Shown: positions 1-5,924 of the stretch, piece by piece
Position numbering within the stretch: the stretch's first letter is position 1
Layout: each line of letters starts with the position of its first letter
Source: JAKVKY01 sp964293585
GTDB taxonomy: Bacteria; Bacillota; Negativicutes; Acidaminococcales; Acidaminococcaceae
Direction of reading: 5' to 3'
DNA: 14,038 nt
Assembly: GCA_964293585.1 (NCBI GenBank)
Contig: CAXYYS010000053.1
Location: 1-14,038 of the forward strand
Notes under the pieces: model-generated
Databases searched by the model: none
The model's input: the letters and a program-made list of their open reading frames with translations, nothing else
What the model was told of the DNA's origin: nothing
Translations under genes and position numbers: made by a program

Positions 1-31
1 CCGTAAACGGATACACACCGACTCTCTTCAT
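1..31 (-). CDS. Partial gene start, product unknown (runs off left edge)
   Basis: An ATG at 31-29 opens a frame that leaves the window after ten codons, reading MKRVGVYPFT. A strong ribosome binding site, AAAGGAG (minus strand, 47-41), lies nine bases upstream of the ATG. This is the main reason for calling a real gene. The start lies only 21 bases past the stop codon of the nitrilase-family gene, so the two are probably co-transcribed. Ten residues are too few to assign a family, and no function is proposed. Confidence 0.6.
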   Translation of the reverse strand, partial: MKRVGVYPFT

Positions 32-52
32 GTTTGTACGCTCCTTTGTTTT

Positions 53-883
53 TTAAATTTCAGCATTGATGCAACTACCGGCAAGAGGCGCCACATCTTT
101 AACTTTCCTGCCTGGATTCCGAAATAACTTTTCATCATAATATCGGCACACAGAATCCTTCCCTGCAATACTTAAATCCAGCAGGATAATTTTTTCATCT
201 GCACCTTCATAGTCATGGCTGAGTTTACCGTTCAGCACCAGGGCACTTTTAGCAATAGTACAGTTCATGCCATTACTGGTTCCGGTTTGATTACAAACCA
301 CAACCGGCACACCCTGGCAATGAGCCGAGCATCTCTCCCAAGCCGCCTCCGGCGGTCCGCCGCATCCCGGCGGCCAGGCAGCAATAACAATTACCATATC
401 CGCCTCTTTAGCTGCCAGCTCTTCGGCATTTTTCTCATACCATGCATCTGCACACACCAGGACCCCTATCTTATGAGAACCGCACACAACTGGTTCTACC
501 TCCGGATCAGCCACGGCCCACTGTTCAGCCCTGCCATGCTTGGAAACCGTTTTATGGTGTACACCTTCCAGTTCTCCGCTTGGTCCAAAGACCAAACAAC
601 TGTTATATAATTTACCCTGTTCCCAAGTTGCCGCTCCCAGAAAGAGTCTTACCTGCAACCGCACCGACAGTTTTCGGAAAAACTCCAGATAATCAGACTG
701 GCGGATATGAGTAAGGTAGTCTCTGTCATTAAGAGCCATAAAATAACCTTGTACCGCCATCTCCGGCGTGATAATCCACTCTGCTCCGGCGGCAGCCGCC
801 TGCTCGATGGCTGTCTCCAGACGCCGCCGGTTCCGCACTTCCGGACCGCCGCTCACATCAAGGTGTAAAATTCCTATACGCAT
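53..883 (-). CDS. Carbon-nitrogen hydrolase (nitrilase superfamily amidase)
   Basis: This 276-residue protein has the size and architecture of a single-domain nitrilase-superfamily enzyme, which hydrolyses amides or nitriles with a Glu-Lys-Cys triad. The three catalytic regions are visible in order: Glu41 in ITPEMAVQGY, Lys111 in VHHKTVSKHG and Cys144 in VLVCADAWYE. A fourth conserved patch, VVVCNQTG, follows near residues 195-201. There is no signal peptide or membrane segment, so it should be cytoplasmic. The ATG at 883 has a GAGAGG-like ribosome binding site upstream. The gene lies 92 bp downstream of cobN on the same strand, with no clear terminator between them, and 21 bp upstream of the gene at the left edge. 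The substrate cannot be read from the sequence. A corrinoid side-chain amide is possible only by association; a general omega-amidase or carbamoylase role is equally likely. Confidence 0.85.
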   Translation of the reverse strand: MRIGILHLDVSGGPEVRNRRRLETAIEQAAAAGAEWIITPEMAVQGYFMALNDRDYLTHIRQSDYLEFFRKLSVRLQVRLFLGAATWEQGKLYNSCLVFGPSGELEGVHHKTVSKHGRAEQWAVADPEVEPVVCGSHKIGVLVCADAWYEKNAEELAAKEADMVIVIAAWPPGCGGPPEAAWERCSAHCQGVPVVVCNQTGTSNGMNCTIAKSALVLNGKLSHDYEGADEKIILLDLSIAGKDSVCRYYDEKLFRNPGRKVKDVAPLAGSCINAEI

Positions 884-975
884 TTAGGCCTCTCTTGAAA
901 ATTATTAAAAATAAATATTGATAAGAAATTAATTTTAATAATATTTTACCGCAAATAGCTCACTTTGTGAAGCCT

Positions 976-3900
976 TCACTTTTGACCCGCATCACTACGG
1001 CCTTCCAATTCCCCCTCCAGTTGTAAAAAAAGTTCCTGCAGAGCTGCTTTTGTCTCCACCCTAGCCTGCCACAAACCTCTTTGTTCTGCTTCCAGTAAAA
1101 CTTCTGTAATTCGCTGTAGTGCCCAGGGATTAACTTCTTGCAGCCACCTTTGCATTTTTTCATCCAGAGCATATTTCTCAGCGTACTTTTCGTACATCCA
1201 GTCTTCCATCACGGCGCTAGTAGCATCCCACTGATAGCTAACTGCCACATAGGTAGATAACTCTCCAGCTCCGGCATAGCCGTGCTTTTTCATTCCTTCA
1301 ATATATTTAGGATTCATCGCCTCGCCCCTAAACCAGCGTCTTAATTCTGTGTCCAAGCTGCGCAACTGTACTTTGCTCCGGTCACTGCTATCGCTGACAT
1401 AATTTTTAGGCATGCTGCCCTTATAAGCACGCACCGCCGCCACCATCCCACCGCGATAATTATTGTAATCGTCACCTGCCAGCATAGAAGACTCCCGATG
1501 GTCAACATTTTGGATGGTAACATCAATCTGTGTCATACGTTTCTTGAACCGTTCAGGCAAATAGTCTCCGCTAGCACCACTACCGTAAGCGTGAGCTCCC
1601 CAACGGGTATACACGGCGGCTATGTCATCAATAGTTTCCCAGTTCTTCGCTTCCAGGACGGCGCCCGTACCGGCACCATGCGCTCCCGGCGGATCACCGA
1701 AAATCCGGAATGATGCCTGCCGCCAGGCTTCTATTGCCGTCAAACCATCTTTTTGCAGTTCTCCGGCCTCTTCCAGGACATGTTTGCGCACATAGTTCAT
1801 TTCTACATCTTCATCCAGCTTGGCCACCTGCTGCACCGCATCATCCATCCAGGTTACCGATGCCGGCAGGCTGTCGCGGAACAAACCGCTGATACGCCCG
1901 GTAACATCCACCCGGGGACGCTTTAATTCGCAGAGCGGAATAATTTTCAGAGCCACTACCCGGTGCGTACCTTTTTGCCACACCGGTCGCATGCCCATCA
2001 GATATAAAAATTCCGCAATGCACTGCCCGTGGTTGCGCATGTTACTGGTAGCCCACAGGATAATACCCACGCTTTCCGGATAATGTCCCTCTTCAGCAAT
2101 AAACTGCTTGATGACATCATCTGCCATTTGTTTACCGATGGCCCAGGCTGCCTCTGTGGGTAAAGACCGGGGATCGATGCTGTAAAAGTTGCGGCCAGTA
2201 GGTAAAAGGTCAGCCCCGCCACTGGTTGGTGCACCCGAGGGGCTGGGATCCACATATCCGTCAGCCAGGGCCTGCAGGGAATTTTCCCGTTCCAGCGTAG
2301 TCTGCAACAAACTTGGGGCAATATGCTGACAGATGTAACGAATCACCTGTATAAATTGTTCCCGCAACTGTCCTTGTAACTTTTGCGTCCAGGGCAAATT
2401 CCACAGCTTCTCCAGGTCCTGTTCCTTAAAGCCGCCCGGTTGCAGTACCTGCATCACATCTATACATTCAGCACGGATTTGCTCCAACAGCATTCCGAAA
2501 GTCAGACTGCCATCAGGCAGCATCTGACCGCTATGTTCTAAAAGTTGATAATAATCGTACCCGTGCAGCGCTGCCAGAGTCTTAGTCAGGGATGGTATCT
2601 TACCGTTATCCAGCTTGGTAAGCGCCAGCATAAATTCTTGCAAATCTTCGCCTGTTGGTGGTTCCCCTAAAACATGCAGTCCCGTAGAAATCTGCATGTT
2701 CTTAATGTCTGTCACAAAGACATGCAGTTTCCCCACGTAGTCGTCAAAATCAACTGCTTCGGCTTCCGGCACATCTTCATCCAGGTTGCATTCCTTAGCC
2801 TTAGCTCGGATTAAATCTTGTACGGCGCCCAGCTTGACCGAAGCTTCTGCATCTTTTTTAAAATGACAGTACTCTTCTAAGAGATTCTCCAGCTCAGCCA
2901 TTTCTTCATAGCTGCCGGCGATGCTCATAGGTGCTGTCAAATAACTGATAAGGCAGGCTGCGCTGCGCCTTTTAGCCTGGATGCCCTCGCCTACACAAGT
3001 AATCCAGTAGGGATAAATATTAGGCATGTCACCGGTACAAATATCAGGATAACAAGAAGCAGACATGGCGTTACCCTTCCCTGGCAGCCATTCTAGGTTA
3101 CCGTGAGTACCGATATGCATCATGGCATCAGCACCCCATACATCCCTGATCCAGTGATAAAAGCCTAAATACTGATGGGTGGGCGCACAATCCGGAGAAT
3201 GGTAAATCTTACCCGGGTCCTCGCCAAATCCCCGAGGCGGCTGCACGGTAATAAAAATATTTCCATTTAGAAACCCCGGCACAATCATATCATCCTTATA
3301 TCTAAAAACCATTCCCGGCGGTTCTTCCCAGTCATGTCGCATCTGATTCCGATTTTTTCCGGGCAGTTTCTCAAAAAATTTTTGATACTGTGCCTTGCTC
3401 AATTTGCCATCCGCATGTTCTAAAAGTTGTTCCGAAATATAACGACGATCATTTGTAGCATGAGCTGTTACCTCGCCAATAAATTCTTTGCTATCTTTAG
3501 GCAGATGGTCTATCTTATAACCAGCCTCTTGCAAGGCCCTAAGCAAGAGCCTTACACTGGCAATAGCATCCAGGCTGGCCGCGCTGCCGATATTAGCGTT
3601 CGTAGGCGGATAATTATGAAAAACAATGGCGATCTTTTTTTCGTGGTTAGGTTTGCGCTTCAGTCGCGCCCATTTTAAAGCTTTACGTGCTAACAAATCT
3701 ATCCTGTCTGCCAGTGGCTTACGATAATGTGTACCATCTGCCGCTCGCTCATTCGTTGAAACCGGTACACTATGCAGGGCACCGTCAAACTCTGGCATGG
3801 CTACCGCATACGCTACTTCATTGGCGCTTAGTCCCACCAAATCTTTTTCCCACCAGGCAAAATCTTCGTAAATGTTAACCAGCTGTAAGATGGGCACACC

Positions 3901-4317
3901 CAATTTTTGTAATTCCGCCAGTTTCAAAAAACCGGTCACCGTCAACCCGAAGACAAAAGGATTCAACAGCACGTCAATGTACGGTTTTCCGTCCAGATAA
4001 AATTCTTGCAGACCTTCTGCCAATCCCGTAATACCTTTCTCCTGGTCCGCCATGGTGGTAGTAAAAACAGGTATCACGTTGCATCCGTAACCGTGCAGAG
4101 CCTTAATGACGGCATCTTCGCAACCAGTATGCTGCCACAGCCATTCCTCTCGGGAAAAAATCAGGCCTATCGTTGGTTTCTCCTGGCAGCAGTGCTTAGA
4201 CCAATATTCTGCAAGTTTCATAGTTTTTCCCGGCTGTCCCTGTACATAAATCCCATGCCAGGGTGCCTGTACCGGTTTAGCAAACCTACCCTGCTCTCCC
4301 GCATAAGTATAAGCCAA
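976..4317 (-). CDS. cobN: CobN/BchH-family chelatase, large C-terminal part
   Basis: This frame encodes almost the whole CobN/magnesium-chelatase subunit H domain, the tetrapyrrole-binding subunit of cobalto- and magnesium chelatases. Family landmarks, in residues of this 1113-aa product, include FHNYPPTNANIG (233-244), VQPPRGFGEDP (358-368), GTHGNLEWLPGKG (403-415), ATSNMRNHGQ (756-765), RPRVDVTGRISGLFRD (800-815) and GDPPGAHGAGTG (874-885). No signal peptide or membrane helix is seen, so it is expected in the cytoplasm. The frame is open upstream as far as a TGA at 4326-4324. The first usable start after that TGA is a TTG at 4317 without a recognisable ribosome binding site. The reading frame is the same as that of the 126-codon segment upstream, which supplies the missing CobN N-terminus; together they span 1242 codons including the TGA, the normal CobN length. 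No ChlI/ChlD-type ATPase partner is present here. The role could be cobalt insertion or, as proposed for HmuS-type homologues, metal removal from a tetrapyrrole. Confidence 0.9.
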   Translation of the reverse strand: MAYTYAGEQGRFAKPVQAPWHGIYVQGQPGKTMKLAEYWSKHCCQEKPTIGLIFSREEWLWQHTGCEDAVIKALHGYGCNVIPVFTTTMADQEKGITGLAEGLQEFYLDGKPYIDVLLNPFVFGLTVTGFLKLAELQKLGVPILQLVNIYEDFAWWEKDLVGLSANEVAYAVAMPEFDGALHSVPVSTNERAADGTHYRKPLADRIDLLARKALKWARLKRKPNHEKKIAIVFHNYPPTNANIGSAASLDAIASVRLLLRALQEAGYKIDHLPKDSKEFIGEVTAHATNDRRYISEQLLEHADGKLSKAQYQKFFEKLPGKNRNQMRHDWEEPPGMVFRYKDDMIVPGFLNGNIFITVQPPRGFGEDPGKIYHSPDCAPTHQYLGFYHWIRDVWGADAMMHIGTHGNLEWLPGKGNAMSASCYPDICTGDMPNIYPYWITCVGEGIQAKRRSAACLISYLTAPMSIAGSYEEMAELENLLEEYCHFKKDAEASVKLGAVQDLIRAKAKECNLDEDVPEAEAVDFDDYVGKLHVFVTDIKNMQISTGLHVLGEPPTGEDLQEFMLALTKLDNGKIPSLTKTLAALHGYDYYQLLEHSGQMLPDGSLTFGMLLEQIRAECIDVMQVLQPGGFKEQDLEKLWNLPWTQKLQGQLREQFIQVIRYICQHIAPSLLQTTLERENSLQALADGYVDPSPSGAPTSGGADLLPTGRNFYSIDPRSLPTEAAWAIGKQMADDVIKQFIAEEGHYPESVGIILWATSNMRNHGQCIAEFLYLMGMRPVWQKGTHRVVALKIIPLCELKRPRVDVTGRISGLFRDSLPASVTWMDDAVQQVAKLDEDVEMNYVRKHVLEEAGELQKDGLTAIEAWRQASFRIFGDPPGAHGAGTGAVLEAKNWETIDDIAAVYTRWGAHAYGSGASGDYLPERFKKRMTQIDVTIQNVDHRESSMLAGDDYNNYRGGMVAAVRAYKGSMPKNYVSDSSDRSKVQLRSLDTELRRWFRGEAMNPKYIEGMKKHGYAGAGELSTYVAVSYQWDATSAVMEDWMYEKYAEKYALDEKMQRWLQEVNPWALQRITEVLLEAEQRGLWQARVETKAALQELFLQLEGELEGRSDAGQK

Positions 4318-4323
4318 CCATAA

Positions 4324-4704
4324 TCAGAGCTGCTGATAATTTTCCAGGCCACCGCAGGCCAGATATGCTTTGATGGTAGTCTTATCTCCCGCCGCCAGGC
4401 CATTATCCAGCTTGTCTTCGCCGGGATCCATGATATCAAACAGATAGGGACGCTGCTTTTTTTGCAATAATGCCGCTGCATGGCGCAAAAAATCACAGCA
4501 TAATCCCGTTCCCATCCAGGTTAAAAAAATAAAATCCGCATTACTCAGTTCCCTGTCCCAACCCTCGGTCCACCTTTCATCCATACTCAGCTGCCGCACC
4601 GTAAATATAGTCTTTAATTCCCGTTCCTGCTTCAGTGCCGCCAGGGCCGCTTCCATACCCGTACGGTGTCCCTCCATATTGGTAATAAAAATAATCTTGG
4701 CCAT
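4324..4704 (-). CDS. cobN: CobN N-terminal segment, ended by in-frame TGA
   Basis: These 126 residues begin MAKIIFITNMEGH and end with YLACGGLENYQQL, which resembles the GG-x-EN...L stretch near the start of the CobN domain. The next CobN-like residues (LWLAYTYAGE) follow directly in the same frame after a single TGA (4326-4324). The segment is therefore the amino-terminal part of one cobN gene rather than an independent protein. The ATG at 4704 has a good ribosome binding site, AAAGGGG (4720-4714), and lies about 80 bp downstream of the MerR-type promoter. Possible readings are a nonsense mutation (for example TTA to TGA), a sequencing error, stop-codon readthrough, or two polypeptides made by re-initiation at the TTG nine bases beyond the TGA. 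The absence of other damage in the long downstream frame argues against an old pseudogene. Confidence 0.8.
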   Translation of the reverse strand: MAKIIFITNMEGHRTGMEAALAALKQERELKTIFTVRQLSMDERWTEGWDRELSNADFIFLTWMGTGLCCDFLRHAAALLQKKQRPYLFDIMDPGEDKLDNGLAAGDKTTIKAYLACGGLENYQQL

Positions 4705-4712
4705 CTTTAATT

Positions 4713-4720
4713 ACCCCTTT
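4713..4720 (-). promoter_or_regulatory. Ribosome binding site for cobN N-terminal segment
   Basis: AAAGGGGT on the minus strand lies eight bases upstream of the ATG at 4704-4702. It fixes the translation start of the cobN gene at the 126-codon segment and shows that this segment is normally translated. The TTG at 4317 that opens the larger part has no comparable site. Confidence 0.75.
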
Positions 4721-4760
4721 GCCTATTTTTCTTAAGCCTTACTAAAATCTATTCCTTAAC

Positions 4761-4792
4761 TTGACTAATTATCATTAATTATTTAATATAAT
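4761..4792 (+). promoter_or_regulatory. Promoter for the merR gene
   Basis: TTGACT at 4761-4766 is followed after 17 bp by TAATAT (4784-4789), a conventional sigma-A-type promoter. TATAAT at 4787-4792 is an alternative -10 with a 20-bp spacer. Transcription would start near 4796-4800, directly inside the dyad at 4796-4810, which suggests that the regulator controls its own synthesis. The -10 region overlaps that of the leftward cobN promoter. Confidence 0.6.
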
Positions 4793-4815
4793 GTATATAC
4801 TACTAGTATAGTCAA
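4785..4815 (-). promoter_or_regulatory. cobN promoter with 19-bp MerR-type spacer
   Basis: On the minus strand, TTGACT (4815-4810) and TATATT (4790-4785) are separated by the 19 bp ATACTAGTAGTATATACAT. A 19-bp spacer is over-long for direct sigma-factor recognition and is typical of MerR-activated promoters. It contains a perfect interrupted dyad. The same layout and the AGTATAT core recur at the two receptor promoters (5733-5763 and 11270-11300). Confidence 0.7.
4796..4810. promoter_or_regulatory. Inferred MerR operator dyad
   Basis: TATACTACTAGTATA is a perfect 7-1-7 inverted repeat centred on 4803. It lies inside the 19-bp spacer of the cobN promoter and at the probable transcription start of the merR promoter. 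This is where a MerR dimer would bind to untwist the cobN promoter and to repress its own gene. Binding is inferred from position, symmetry and recurrence, not shown directly. Confidence 0.6.
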
Positions 4816-4848
4816 GTCTGGCTACATACTGGTAAAGCAGGTGAAAAA

Positions 4849-5676
4849 ATGGATCGCAAAACTAATTTTACCATTGGGGAATTTGCAGCCTTGTTCGGTA
4901 TCTCTAAACAAACACTTTTTTATTATGAACGTAATAAGATTTTTGAACCGAATTTTGTGGATGAAAACGGGTATCGTTACTATTCCCTGAGCCAATACTT
5001 TATCTTCGAGATTATTTTTACCATGCGCAAGCTGGGTTTCTCCTTACACGAGATAGCCGACTACGTGAAGAACCGGAACCTGGAATCCCTGGAAAATTTA
5101 TATATCCAGAAACAAGAAGAATTTAAATATCAGATTCAGATCCTGCAAAAAAATATTCAGAACCTGGATGCCAAGATTCATCGTCTGGAACGTACTAAAA
5201 AAATCCTGGTGGATAAGATAACCCTTGAAGATTGCGAAGAAGAATACCTGGTAGTCAGCACTTTCCATAACCTTAAAGCTTCCATGAAGGAACAGATCGT
5301 TGAAATCGCCCAGCATAACCTGCCTTTCGCCTCCTCCCCCATCATGTACGAATATCTTTTCGGCTACATTCTTGATCATAAGAACCTGCTAGCCGGTAAT
5401 TATTTAAATATGACTCAGATTTATACCAAGGTAGCAGAACCAGACCTAACTGAAAACATGCAGTTGCGACCTGCCGGACTATATGCCACCATCTATACTT
5501 CAAAAGGCTACCACACAGCCTACCGAGATGCACTGGAGAAGCTAAAAAAATTTATAGACCGTAACGAATTAAAAATTATTGGTAACGCCTATATCATGCC
5601 CTTGCGTAACTACTGGTCTACCGATAAACCAGAAGACTATGTGACCCAGCTAGCCATTCAGGTAGACTATAAGTAA
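4849..5676 (+). CDS. MerR-family regulator with GyrI/BmrR-like effector domain
   Basis: The protein has 275 residues. An N-terminal MerR winged helix-turn-helix (about 8-75) shows FTIGEFAALFGISKQTLFYY and the wing motif NGYRYYS (40-46). A long coiled coil (about 80-122) for dimerisation follows. The C-terminal domain (about 130-275) resembles the GyrI-like effector domain of BmrR, with LRPAGLYATIYTSKGYHTAY (206-225), a conserved repeat of that fold. Only one cysteine (129) is present, so it is not a metal-sensing MerR of the MerR/CueR/ZntR kind; a small organic ligand is expected. A ribosome binding site (AGCAGG) precedes the ATG at 4849. The gene lies between cobN and a TonB receptor, and the promoters of cobN and both receptors have MerR-type 19-bp spacers. 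This makes it the likely local activator, with a corrinoid or other tetrapyrrole as inferred ligand. Confidence 0.88.
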   Translation: MDRKTNFTIGEFAALFGISKQTLFYYERNKIFEPNFVDENGYRYYSLSQYFIFEIIFTMRKLGFSLHEIADYVKNRNLESLENLYIQKQEEFKYQIQILQKNIQNLDAKIHRLERTKKILVDKITLEDCEEEYLVVSTFHNLKASMKEQIVEIAQHNLPFASSPIMYEYLFGYILDHKNLLAGNYLNMTQIYTKVAEPDLTENMQLRPAGLYATIYTSKGYHTAYRDALEKLKKFIDRNELKIIGNAYIMPLRNYWSTDKPEDYVTQLAIQVDYK

Positions 5677-5693
5677 AGATAACATGTTTCTAC

Positions 5694-5720
5694 ACAGCTC
5701 CTTTGTGGAGCTGTTTTTTT
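5694..5720 (+). terminator. Rho-independent terminator after merR
   Basis: ACAGCTCC (5694-5701) pairs perfectly with GGAGCTGT (5707-5714) around a five-base loop, followed by a run of Ts to 5720. It begins 17 bases after the merR stop codon and separates merR from the receptor promoter that follows. Confidence 0.92.
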
Positions 5721-5732
5721 ATGACAAACTTC

Positions 5733-5763
5733 TTGACTCTACCACTAGTATATAGTTTAATAT
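5733..5763 (+). promoter_or_regulatory. TonB receptor 1/cbiZ promoter with 19-bp MerR-type spacer
   Basis: TTGACT (5733-5738) and TAATAT (5758-5763) are separated by the 19 bp CTACCACTAGTATATAGTT. Fifteen of these 19 bases match the cobN spacer at the same positions, including the AGTATAT core. The dyad is less perfect than at cobN: five of the seven left-arm bases fit. Transcription from here leaves a 5' leader of roughly 155 bases before the receptor ATG. Confidence 0.7.
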
Positions 5764-5840
5764 ACTTTTTAATAGTATATATTATTATTAAGATATAAAT
5801 TTTAATTAATTATATAAACTATTATAATATCATTTGGGGA

Positions 5841-5875
5841 CAGTCCTTTTATTATCAGGCGGCCATGAAAGACTG
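5841..5875 (+). other. Possible hairpin in receptor 1 leader
   Basis: In the roughly 155-base untranslated leader of receptor 1, CAGTCCTTT (5841-5849) can pair with AAAGACTG (5868-5875), leaving one bulged C. No T-run follows, so it is not an intrinsic terminator. No conserved B12 box or known riboswitch signature was recognised. The rest of the 5677-5924 interval is AT-rich, apart from the merR terminator and the promoter. Confidence 0.35.
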
Positions 5876-5924
5876 GGCTTGTTAATAAAGGTTTGTTATA
5901 TTTTTAATTAGGGGAGGTTTTGTT

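Noticed and set aside
976..978. Genome-wide reassignment of TGA to tryptophan as the explanation for the cobN stop
   Set aside because: Tryptophan is encoded by TGG throughout the window, and cobN itself ends in TGA at the expected family length.
4274..4286. A short hairpin (GGTTT/AAACC) downstream of the cobN TGA as a selenocysteine insertion element
   Set aside because: The stem has only five pairs with a three-base loop, about 38 bases from the TGA. It lacks the bulged U and GU-containing loop expected of bacterial elements. The TGA also does not align to a conserved catalytic cysteine.
4218..4496. A 92-codon frame across the cobN junction
   Set aside because: It lies in another frame, has no family resemblance, and overlaps the clear CobN coding signal on both sides of the TGA.
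5865..5885. Leader peptide MKDWAC ahead of receptor 1
   Set aside because: The six-codon frame has no properly spaced ribosome binding site and no run of regulatory codons.
5764..5924. Cobalamin riboswitch ahead of receptor 1
   Set aside because: No B12-box-like sequence or typical core was found in the leader, nor in the leaders of receptor 2 or cobN.
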